Source: JAQAZP01 sp965531145 (GTDB lineage Bacteria; Acidobacteriota; JAQAZP01). From it: a stretch of DNA of 9,610 nucleotides. Of this stretch, positions 1-6,613 are shown piece by piece (position 1 is the stretch's first letter; every line of letters begins with the position of its first letter). Under the pieces are notes generated by a model. That model did not search any database and was not told where the DNA came from. It saw only the letters and a list, made by a program, of their open reading frames with translations. The stretch is taken from the NCBI GenBank assembly GCA_965531145.1, contig CBESOE010000157.1, positions 1-9,610 of the forward strand. Reading direction: 5' to 3'. The position numbers were made by a program, and so were the translations under genes.

Positions 1-589
1 ACTCCATGATGCGCAGGCCGGCGTTGGTGGCGCGGCCGACGAACTCCCACCAGAACCCCTCGGTGAGCAGGCCCAGGTCGGGGAGCAAACGCTCCAGGGC
101 GGGCCTTTTGATCAGCAGGTAGGGGCAGCTGGGATCGTGGATCGAGTGAGAGAAGAGCGTTTTGTGCAACAGCTTGAATGACCTGGACATGATCTTCCGG
201 GTGAAGGAGTCCTGGCGGTCGACGCGCCAGCCGATGCCGACGTCGAACTCGTCCTTTTTCTCCCAGAACTGCCAGAAGTCTTCCGGGGCGCACTGCCCGT
301 CGGAATCCACGGCCAGGACAAAAGGGGCCGTGGAGTGGTTGAAGGCCGCCACCACCGCGCCGGCGTAGCCCCGCCGCCCGTCCACCATGTCGAGGATCAT
401 CGGCAGTTCCTTCTCCAGGCCGGTCAGCACCTCCTTGGTGTTGTCCCGGCTGCCGTCCTCACAGACGATGAACTGCACGCCCAGCCGGGGGGACAGTTCG
501 TCGAACCACTCCTGCAGGGTCCCGGATATGCTCTCCCCCTCGTTGTGCACCGGCATGATGATCTGAAGGTCGAGACTCTGCTCGGACAT
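1..589 (-). CDS. Family 2 glycosyltransferase (DPM/GtrB-like), C-terminus beyond left edge
   Basis: The 196 visible residues are the catalytic N-terminal part of a GT-A fold, family 2 glycosyltransferase, which transfers a sugar from a nucleotide-sugar donor. Visible motifs are the opening strand IIMPVHNEGESI (residues 10-21), the nucleotide-binding CEDGSRDNT (43-51), a GYAGAVVAAFN segment (74-84), and the metal/donor-binding D95-S-D97-G-Q. This order resembles polyprenyl-phosphate sugar transferases of the DPM/GtrB group, but that is inference: the segment that would show membrane helices lies outside the window. Donor and acceptor cannot be read from the sequence. The ATG at 589-587 is chosen because a GGGGGA Shine-Dalgarno-like stretch lies just upstream and the motif-bearing strand begins at residue 8. 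The gene is divergent from the AsmA-like gene and has its own promoter and a structured leader. Family assignment is firm; subfamily is not. Confidence 0.9.
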   Translation of the reverse strand, partial: MSEQSLDLQIIMPVHNEGESISGTLQEWFDELSPRLGVQFIVCEDGSRDNTKEVLTGLEKELPMILDMVDGRRGYAGAVVAAFNHSTAPFVLAVDSDGQCAPEDFWQFWEKKDEFDVGIGWRVDRQDSFTRKIMSRSFKLLHKTLFSHSIHDPSCPYLLIKRPALERLLPDLGLLTEGFWWEFVGRATNAGLRIME

Positions 590-615
590 CGGTGATATTC
601 CCCCGTACAGATACC

Positions 616-646
616 GCCGCTCCTCTCCGGTGATCGGGGGAGCGGC
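616..646 (-). promoter_or_regulatory. Stem-loop in the glycosyltransferase 5' leader
   Basis: GCCGCTCC (616-623) and GGAGCGGC (639-646) form a perfect 8-bp inverted repeat. Inside it, CCG (627-629) can pair with CGG (635-637) around a five-base loop, leaving a small bulge. On the minus strand this falls between the predicted transcription start (near 667) and the ribosome-binding site (near 600), so it would be transcribed as a leader hairpin. No T-run follows on either strand, so it does not look like an intrinsic terminator. A role in translation control or mRNA stability is inferred. Confidence 0.5.
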
Positions 647-674
647 AGTGTTAAACTCCGTATAACCGACTGTA

Positions 675-703
675 AGGATAGTGGTTTTGCCCGGCGGAGT
701 CAA
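675..703 (-). promoter_or_regulatory. Sigma70-type promoter for the glycosyltransferase gene
   Basis: On the minus strand TTGACT (703-698, five of six consensus bases) is followed by exactly 17 bases and then TATCCT (680-675, four of six). Transcription would start near 667 and give a leader of about 80 bases before the ATG at 589. Found by eye, with no transcript evidence. Confidence 0.5.
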
Positions 704-712
704 AGCGCTTTG
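701..712. repeat. 12-bp perfect palindrome overlapping a -35 box, candidate operator
   Basis: CAAAGCGCTTTG is a perfect dyad. Its left end overlaps the -35 hexamer of the minus-strand promoter (698-703). CCCGGC (690-695) and GCCGGG (712-717) form a second inverted repeat around it. Position and symmetry suit binding by a dimeric regulator. The regulator is unknown and no regulator gene lies in the window. Confidence 0.4.
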
Positions 713-845
713 CCGGGTCAGCCCCCTTTGAAACCCTGGGCCCTGGCTGCTGCCATGCCAATACCCGGAGCGGTCCGTGGCTCTCCGTGACCCGGTGGCT
801 TTTCTACTTAGACAACAAATAACTTGATCCAATGCCCCCTGATAA

Positions 846-874
846 TTGACAATATGTATCGCTCAAAACAAAAT
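846..874 (+). promoter_or_regulatory. Sigma70-type promoter for the AsmA-like gene
   Basis: A perfect -35 hexamer TTGACA (846-851) is followed by 17 bases and CAAAAT (869-874), which matches four of six -10 positions. It lies in a locally AT-richer patch. Transcription would start near 881, about 55 bases before the GTG start codon at 937. Confidence 0.5.
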
Positions 875-924
875 CTGCACCCTGCGCAATGATATACAGC
901 AGTCCGTCGACGGTGCCATCCATG

Positions 925-929
925 AGGAG
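925..929 (+). promoter_or_regulatory. Ribosome-binding site that fixes a GTG start
   Basis: AGGAG lies seven bases before GTG 937. The two upstream in-frame ATGs (889 and 922) have no comparable purine-rich site, and the one at 922 would place this motif inside the coding sequence. This favours the GTG start. Confidence 0.7.
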
Positions 930-936
930 AACAATA

Positions 937-2823
937 GTGAACGACGAAAACAAAGCCGCCCCGCACAAGAAGAAGTGGCAGACCTGGGTCCGCCGCATTG
1001 TCATCATCCTTCTGGGCATCGAAGTCGGATGGCTGATCCTCGCCCACCTGTTCCTCAACACGCCGCTGGGGCCCTGGGCGATCAATCGCAAACCGGAGAA
1101 GTACACCGTGAGCTGGGAGCGGGTGCTGACGCCATACCCGGCAAAGGTCTATGTCACCGGTTTCGCCCTGGAGCAGAAAACGCCCAAGATTGGTGTCACC
1201 ATCACCGCGGACAAGGTCAAGGCCCGGGTGGGGATTCTGCCCTTCCTGCTCAAGACCATGCGGGCCACCGGTGTGGAAGTCGAGGGGGTCTCGGTGAAAC
1301 TGGACCGCAGCGGTGGTTCCGGCCTGCCAAAATCAAAAAAGACCAAGGGCGGGCTGAAAATCAAACTGCTCGACGTCACTGTCCACAGTATCAAGGAGTT
1401 CGGCTTTGACGACATATCAGTCATCGGGGGGACGTCCGGGGTGACCGGGAGCTTCGAGATGCAGGTCCGGCGGGACATGGAGATCAACGATGCGGATCTG
1501 CACTGGGACGACGCTGTGATCGACCTCGGTGAGGAATCGCTGGCCGAAGCATTGGACATCGGGTTCCGCGGCGGGTTCTCGCCGTTCAACCCCAAGGTGG
1601 AGAAGGGGCTGGCCATGCTGGCCCACCTCAGTGGCGACATCGATGTCAACGGCCATGTGCGCAGCCTGGTGCCGCTGAAGATCTTCTTTGCCGGCACGAA
1701 GTGGATCGAAAAACTGGACGGGGAGGGTGACGTGGCGGTTGCTCTCAAGCTCAAGGACGGCCTGCTCCAGCCGGGCACGGTGATCGACGTGGATGCCGAC
1801 GAATTGCTGCTCGATTTCATGGGGTTCCGGGCCACCGGCGTCGGCCGCGTGGACGGCAAGGTCGACAGCGGTGAGGAGACGCGTGAAGCTTTCGTCGCCG
1901 TAACATTTGACGATTTTGAGTTCGGGCGTCAGGCTGAGGAGCAGCCTCTGGCCCGGGGAACCGGTCTGGTACTGGAGACCAGGAGCGAGGGCATCGGTGC
2001 TGCGGAAATGTTGAGTGGGATGAATGTCACTCTTGATCTTCCCGAGGCCAATGTGCCCGACATCTCCTTCCTCAGCCGAACGCTCCCTCCAGACGCAGGG
2101 GTTTCGATAACCGGCGGGCTGGCCAGCCTGGCGGTGCACATGGAGGCTCGTGCCGGCACAGAGGAGGCCAAGGGAACAATCCAACTCAAGGGGGAAGATC
2201 TATCCGGGAGTTTCCAGGACTTTGATTTCAAGACCGACCTCGATTTCACCACCCGTATTTCGGGGAACGACTGGGACAACTTTGAAGTGCGGCTGGCGGG
2301 GACCGAGTTCAAGCTATTTGACGGCGTGTTCCACCACCCGGATGTGGAAGTGACACGAGGGTGGTGGATGACCCTGGAAGTGCCCGAAGGGCGGGCAAAC
2401 TTTGCCATGCCGCTGGAGGCCGAGGCCGAAGTCGATCTCTCCATGCGTGACACCCGGGTCATCGTGGCGCTCTTTGCCGAGATGAAGAGCTGGATTCGTC
2501 ACTTTGACGGTCTGCTGACGGTGGAGGACGTGGTGGGGCACACGCAGGCAGCCGTTGCTGACAAGGAGCTGTCATTGCGTGAGCTTTCCCTGGAAGGCGA
2601 CAAGCTCGAGGTTCTTGGTGAGCTGGAACTGGGCCAGGAGGGGGAGAGGAGCGGTCTCATCTGGGCCAGGGTTGGTATTTTCAAGCTCGCCCTGGAGCGG
2701 ATCGGCGACGAGCGGGAGTGGAAGATGATCAACGCCCGGGAGTGGTTCGACGAGAAACGGGCGGCAAACTGGGTCTCAGCCGAGGGCGAGGCCCTGGCGC
2801 CCGAGGCCGAGGGTGCCCCTTAA
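937..2823 (+). CDS. AsmA-like single-pass membrane protein, 628 aa, function unknown
   Basis: A basic N-terminus (KKKWQTWVRR, residues 11-20) precedes one hydrophobic helix (about 21-39), giving an N-in, periplasmic-body topology. The rest is rich in alternating polar and hydrophobic beta-strands with many D/G turns. The section after the helix (LTPYPAKVYVTGFALE, then DKVKARVGILPFLLKTMRATGVEVEGVSVKL) follows the start of AsmA-superfamily proteins: a strand for the membrane-proximal ligand groove, then 'lower-level' segments ending in a v.g..v.l strand. Relatives such as AsmA, YhdP and TamB are thought to bridge inner and outer membrane and carry phospholipid or help outer-membrane assembly; applying that here is inference. 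The C-terminus is rich in Glu/Ala. The GTG start is preferred over ATG 889 or 922 because of the AGGAG at 925-929. It converges on the DUF748 gene with 38 bp between stop codons. I do not recognise a named family with certainty. Confidence 0.8.
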   Translation: MNDENKAAPHKKKWQTWVRRIVIILLGIEVGWLILAHLFLNTPLGPWAINRKPEKYTVSWERVLTPYPAKVYVTGFALEQKTPKIGVTITADKVKARVGILPFLLKTMRATGVEVEGVSVKLDRSGGSGLPKSKKTKGGLKIKLLDVTVHSIKEFGFDDISVIGGTSGVTGSFEMQVRRDMEINDADLHWDDAVIDLGEESLAEALDIGFRGGFSPFNPKVEKGLAMLAHLSGDIDVNGHVRSLVPLKIFFAGTKWIEKLDGEGDVAVALKLKDGLLQPGTVIDVDADELLLDFMGFRATGVGRVDGKVDSGEETREAFVAVTFDDFEFGRQAEEQPLARGTGLVLETRSEGIGAAEMLSGMNVTLDLPEANVPDISFLSRTLPPDAGVSITGGLASLAVHMEARAGTEEAKGTIQLKGEDLSGSFQDFDFKTDLDFTTRISGNDWDNFEVRLAGTEFKLFDGVFHHPDVEVTRGWWMTLEVPEGRANFAMPLEAEAEVDLSMRDTRVIVALFAEMKSWIRHFDGLLTVEDVVGHTQAAVADKELSLRELSLEGDKLEVLGELELGQEGERSGLIWARVGIFKLALERIGDEREWKMINAREWFDEKRAANWVSAEGEALAPEAEGAP

Positions 2824-2861
2824 AAGGCGGAGACAGAATAGCAACAGTCGGGGCAAAGCGG

Positions 2862-5792
2862 CTAACTGCCGCCGCGCAGGTCAAGACGGCAGCGCATCCG
2901 CTCACCACTCCCGGCCGCCTCCACCGGGGCTGTTACCTCGACCCGTGCCGGGTCAATGCCGGCGGTCTCGGTCAAGTACGAGCGCACCGCTTTTGCGCGC
3001 GCCGCACCCAGGGCCTGCAGGTCACCCCGGCTCACCGGCTGGGCCGCCAGCAGCGCTGCCTGGAGGTCGTGCTGGTAGGCGGCCTCGTCGATGACCGGTA
3101 GTGCCGGACCCTCGAGCGATTCCTCGCCTGCCGAAAGATGCGGCGCCCGCACTACTGCCAGTTCATCTTCGGTGTGGTCTGCCAGGTAGAGCGCTGCCAG
3201 CAGTTCGAGCGATTCCTCACGATCCGCCAGCAGAGCCCGGTACTTCGCTTCACGGAGCACGGCCGGGTCTGACTCCGCATCCCAGACGCCTTCCACCAGC
3301 AGAACCAGGGAAGAGCGCTCATTCAGGCCTGCGGCCAGGGTCTTCAGCCGGTCAACCGCCGCTGTATCCAGCCGGTTTCTCCCGGCCTCGAACTCGACGT
3401 AACCGAGGTCTTCCTCGTCCGACCCGCCGCCAAGCTTGCCCAGCAGTCGGAACGGGGACTGGACGATTGAGCGGAACACCGCTTTTGTTGCCTGGCCGAC
3501 GGCGGACCCGATCCCGAAGCCGGGATCATCGAGGCTGCCGTTCACCGGGACCTCGAAGGTAATCAGCCCGTTGTTGTCGGTGAGCAGAGAGACCCCCAGC
3601 TTGAACGGCAGATCCACCGCGCCCTGGTCAGGTACCTCGTCACCCAGGGTGAGGTTGCTGGTGGTCAGCAGGTTGTTGCCGGTCAGGTTCGAGTTGACCA
3701 CCTGGTAATCGAGTTTGAGGTCGGCCCGGCCCTCGTCGATGGGGTGGCCGATATAGAGAACCGACATCGGTGACATGGGTGGCAGGTTGGTCCGGAGGAT
3801 GTCGATGGAGAGGTCGGTGGACCGTGCCGGGTTGAGGAGATCCATTTCGCCTTCGACGGCCACCGCACCACCGGAACGGACCGAGCCCTCGATCCCGATG
3901 CCGGTGAGGGTGCCGTCGGCGGTGGATATGTTTTCGATCTGACCGTTCATCGACTGGAGTACCAGGGAGAACGGCGGGGCGAGGGAGCGATCGGTATACG
4001 CCGCGGCGCAGTCGTGGAGGTTGATCGCAGTGATTTCCACCGGGGGTATTTCGGCAGGTTCGTCGGCCTGTCCGGCGGACCGGGACGAACTGTCCTCACC
4101 GGAGTCCTCCCCCCCCATGGCCTCCACCATGGCCATGACGTTGATCCTGCCGTCTTCCAGCACCACGGCGTCGATCCGGGCCCCATGGATGTCGATGGCC
4201 TGCACCGACAGGGAGATCGGGTCGAACGCGGCTTTAATACTCTTCATTTCCATCCGGTCCCAGGCTGTGATCCTGGTGCCCGCAGCGGTCTCCTCCAGGC
4301 CGAACTCCTCGATCATCAGGTTGCCGGTGAGCATGGCCATCGGTCCGTCACCATCGGGGGCCAGGGTGGCCTTGCCCGAAGTGGACAGTTTTCCCGAGAG
4401 AAGCCGGACGGGAACGGCCTGGCCGATGTAGGGCTGGGCCCGGGTCATGTCGAGGCCGTTGACGTTCACCTCGGCTTCGAGATGCAGCGGCTTCATCTGG
4501 AAAAAGCCTTCGGCGTCGGTAGGAGTCTCGCCGAAAAGCTGAACCGAGCCGGACAGGCCCCACTGTTTCTCCGGCATGGTGATCACGTCGGTGAGGGTGA
4601 AGTCGGCTTCCTCCACCCACATTTCCACCGGCGGGTCAAAGGTACGGTCTTCAAAGTGCGCACTACAGGATGCCATTTCAAACTGATCGACCGAGACCAC
4701 CCAGGCCGCGGCCGCAGCAACGTCCTTGGCGACCTGCTTCACCTTCTCGCGGGTCTCCTTGGGAACCAGGGGTGCCCAAACGGGGGTGCCGTCCGGCTCC
4801 AGCCATGCATGGGCTTCGGCACCCTCCAATTTCAGCGCCGCCACTGCCACCCGGGCTTCGGGCCAGCGGAAGCTGGCGTCGGAGACGTCGATGGACGGCA
4901 CTTCCAGCAGGTTGATCTCGGTGCCGCGCAGTCGCACCGCCAGGTCCTTCACACTGGAGTTGAACCCGTCCACCACAACATCCGGTCCGTCTTCCCCCAA
5001 GCGTGCGGTATAGTCCAGAGTGGCCGATGCTGTCCCCGAAACCACGTCGAACTCGAACTTCTCACTGATCGCCGCCCAGGCGTTGGGGAGAAAGATGTTC
5101 TCCACTTTCGCCGTGCCATTGATGCTGAACGGCTCCACAACCACTTCTCCGGTGACGCGGAGAATGCCGCCCCTATACAGGTCGATGACGATCTCATCTG
5201 TCCCCACCTGACCGGTAATCGTACTGATGTCGTGGAGTTCTAATTTCCCCGGTCCGATATTCCGCAGAACCGGCTTTTCCAGGGCCTGGTCCTGGTATTC
5301 GGCAGTGAAATTTTCCACCAGTATCCACTGGAGAATGACCCGGGGCAATCCCTCGCTCACCTCTTCCTTTTCCGGCGCTCGCTCTTCGATGTCATCCAGC
5401 AGCTTGAGGAAATTGATCTCACCATCTTCGAAGCGGCGCAGCGCCACAAAGGGGCTGGTGACCCGCAATTCCTTGAGTGTCGCCGCCCAGCGGAAGAGGC
5501 TGGAGAGCTGGGCGTTGGCGTAGAGTTCTTCAAAGGAGATCATGGTCGAGCCCGGTCTGTCGGGCAGGGAAAATCCGCGGACGGTGAAGGTCAGCGCCAG
5601 GGGATTGCAGCGCACCTCTTCCACTGTCACTTCGCGGCCCGTCTTCTCGAGCACGATATCAACGATGAGTTTCTTCGCCACTGCCGGAACCACGAGGAAC
5701 CCGACAACCGTATAGATCAGGAATGCGGCCACCACCGCCGAGCGCAGGCTCACCAGTTTCCAGGCCTTGAACCACTGGAGCAGTCTGTTCAT
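2862..5792 (-). CDS. DUF748 (AsmA-superfamily) envelope protein with OmpA-like C-terminus, 976 aa
   Basis: One N-terminal helix (residues 18-39) anchors a large, probably periplasmic, beta-rich body. DUF748 hallmarks are visible: RCNPLALTFTVRGFSLPD (61-78), the LSSLFRWAATLKELRV segment (96-111) followed by a V.L.R..DGE.NFL strand, and the late VDLPFKLGVSLL...G.I.FEVPVNGSLDDP segment with SPFRLLGKL (about 726-790). Residues from about 795 to the end resemble an OmpA-type domain: F.AG...L......L..LA start, and LGAARAKAVRSYLTETAGIDPARVEV near the end, with a long helical insert between. A Gly/Ser/acidic linker lies at about 560-583, next to a run of eight G in the coding strand. Family members are about 1,000 residues, so this one looks complete. 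A role in lipid transport or outer-membrane homeostasis is inferred from the superfamily. The ATG at 5792 has an AGGGGG ribosome-binding site five bases upstream. It is convergent with the AsmA-like gene and divergent from cutC. Confidence 0.9.
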   Translation of the reverse strand: MNRLLQWFKAWKLVSLRSAVVAAFLIYTVVGFLVVPAVAKKLIVDIVLEKTGREVTVEEVRCNPLALTFTVRGFSLPDRPGSTMISFEELYANAQLSSLFRWAATLKELRVTSPFVALRRFEDGEINFLKLLDDIEERAPEKEEVSEGLPRVILQWILVENFTAEYQDQALEKPVLRNIGPGKLELHDISTITGQVGTDEIVIDLYRGGILRVTGEVVVEPFSINGTAKVENIFLPNAWAAISEKFEFDVVSGTASATLDYTARLGEDGPDVVVDGFNSSVKDLAVRLRGTEINLLEVPSIDVSDASFRWPEARVAVAALKLEGAEAHAWLEPDGTPVWAPLVPKETREKVKQVAKDVAAAAAWVVSVDQFEMASCSAHFEDRTFDPPVEMWVEEADFTLTDVITMPEKQWGLSGSVQLFGETPTDAEGFFQMKPLHLEAEVNVNGLDMTRAQPYIGQAVPVRLLSGKLSTSGKATLAPDGDGPMAMLTGNLMIEEFGLEETAAGTRITAWDRMEMKSIKAAFDPISLSVQAIDIHGARIDAVVLEDGRINVMAMVEAMGGEDSGEDSSSRSAGQADEPAEIPPVEITAINLHDCAAAYTDRSLAPPFSLVLQSMNGQIENISTADGTLTGIGIEGSVRSGGAVAVEGEMDLLNPARSTDLSIDILRTNLPPMSPMSVLYIGHPIDEGRADLKLDYQVVNSNLTGNNLLTTSNLTLGDEVPDQGAVDLPFKLGVSLLTDNNGLITFEVPVNGSLDDPGFGIGSAVGQATKAVFRSIVQSPFRLLGKLGGGSDEEDLGYVEFEAGRNRLDTAAVDRLKTLAAGLNERSSLVLLVEGVWDAESDPAVLREAKYRALLADREESLELLAALYLADHTEDELAVVRAPHLSAGEESLEGPALPVIDEAAYQHDLQAALLAAQPVSRGDLQALGAARAKAVRSYLTETAGIDPARVEVTAPVEAAGSGERMRCRLDLRGGS

Positions 5793-5857
5793 AATTACCC
5801 CCTTGAGCGAGATCGTTTTTCGTATAGTATCAAATCAAATGAATCCGGGGCAATTTC
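5793..5857. promoter_or_regulatory. Divergent promoter region between the DUF748 gene and cutC
   Basis: These 65 bp must drive both flanking genes unless a promoter lies inside a gene. For cutC, TTGAGC (5803-5808), 16 bases and TAGTAT (5825-5830) form a weak promoter; the overlapping TATAGT (5823-5828) is a better -10 hexamer but is only 14 bases from that -35. On the minus strand the same core reads ATACTATA, so TACTAT can serve as a -10 for the DUF748 gene. The two -10 elements overlap, so polymerases for the two genes would probably compete. Confidence 0.35.
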
Positions 5858-6613
5858 ATGAGCATCCTCATCGAGGCCTGTGTCAATTCGGCGGAGTCGG
5901 CGGTGGAGGCCCGGCACGGAGGTGCCCGGCGGGTGGAACTCTGCGACAACCTATACGATGGCGGCACCACCCCCAGCCTCGGCGCCGTACGCGCCGCCCG
6001 CAGGAACCTGCTCGACATCGGCCTCAACGTGATGATCCGGCCGCGGGGAGGTGATTTCTGTTATTCCCCCATGGAGCTGGAGATCATGAAGTCTGACCTT
6101 TTGAGCGTCGGGGAAGCCGGCGCCGACGGCGTGGTGTTCGGTATCCTCGACAGGCATGGCGCCGTTCATGAGGAACAATGCCGGGAACTGGTGGAACTGG
6201 CCCGGCCCATGAGCGTCACCTTTCACCGCGCCTTTGACATGACCTTTGATCCCTTCTCCACGCTGGAAACCCTCATTGGGCTTGGTGTCGATCGTATCCT
6301 TACGTCCGGCCAGCGGGCTTCAGCCCATGACGGAGCGAAGCTGCTGGCCGAACTGGTGCAACTGGCCGGCGACCGGATCGTCATCATGCCCGGCGTGGGA
6401 ATCGACGAGACCAACATCTCCCCGCTCATCGATTCCACCGGGGCAAGGGAATACCACGTGCTTGCTGAGAAACGTGTGTCCAGCCCGATGAAGTTTCGCA
6501 ACGATGAAGCCTTCATGGGATCTGATCCCGACCTCTCCGAGTATGAGCGGCTGCTCACCGACCGGGAGCGCATGCGGGCCATCTGCGACGCGGCGATCAG
6601 AGGACGGCCGTGA
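5858..6613 (+). CDS. cutC: CutC family TIM-barrel protein, 251 aa
   Basis: The whole length matches the CutC family (E. coli CutC is 248 aa). Motifs in order: EACVNSAESAVEARHGGARRVELC at the start (6-29, split here only by normal family variation), GGTTPS (35-40), MIRPRGGDFCY (59-69), GADGVVFGIL (88-97), TFHRAFD (121-127), LTSG (148-151) and IMPGVGI (176-182). The fold is a TIM barrel. CutC was named from E. coli copper-sensitivity work, but the direct copper role in bacteria is disputed, partly because the cutC locus also contains the small RNA MicL. No copper ATPase, chaperone or CueR-type regulator is visible nearby. The gene shares one base with the downstream M81 gene, which suggests a linked, probably enzymatic, role. 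The ATG at 5858 has GGGG seven bases upstream and begins exactly at the family's usual start. Confidence 0.93.
   Translation: MSILIEACVNSAESAVEARHGGARRVELCDNLYDGGTTPSLGAVRAARRNLLDIGLNVMIRPRGGDFCYSPMELEIMKSDLLSVGEAGADGVVFGILDRHGAVHEEQCRELVELARPMSVTFHRAFDMTFDPFSTLETLIGLGVDRILTSGQRASAHDGAKLLAELVQLAGDRIVIMPGVGIDETNISPLIDSTGAREYHVLAEKRVSSPMKFRNDEAFMGSDPDLSEYERLLTDRERMRAICDAAIRGRP

Larger units (their letters stand above)
590..936. other. Divergent intergenic region, 347 bp
   Basis: No convincing gene is seen here. The short open frames are antisense shadows or lack family-like sequence. From left to right it holds the glycosyltransferase ribosome-binding site, a leader hairpin (616-646), the minus-strand promoter (675-703), a 12-bp palindrome (701-712), a stretch around 715-800 where I see nothing, an AT-richer stretch (about 800-880), and the plus-strand promoter (846-874) with the leader of the AsmA-like gene. 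Confidence 0.7.

Noticed and set aside
889..936. Upstream ATG starts (889, 922) for the AsmA-like gene
   Set aside because: The GTG at 937 has AGGAG at ideal spacing, and the added residues do not look like part of a membrane-anchor N-terminus. Position 889 is also only a few bases from the inferred transcription start.
1417..2184. 255-codon minus-strand open frame, and a 236-codon one at 1149-1859
   Set aside because: Both are shadows of the AsmA-like gene, with low-complexity composition and no convincing start context.
2858..2872. GCGGC-TAACT-GCCGC hairpin as an intrinsic terminator
   Set aside because: The stem is only five base pairs and is followed by TTTG on the minus strand and by no T-run on the plus strand.
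4014..5243. 409-codon open frame on the plus strand
   Set aside because: It lies wholly antisense to the DUF748 gene, has a His/Gly/Arg-rich composition without family motifs, and is a by-product of GC-rich codon usage.
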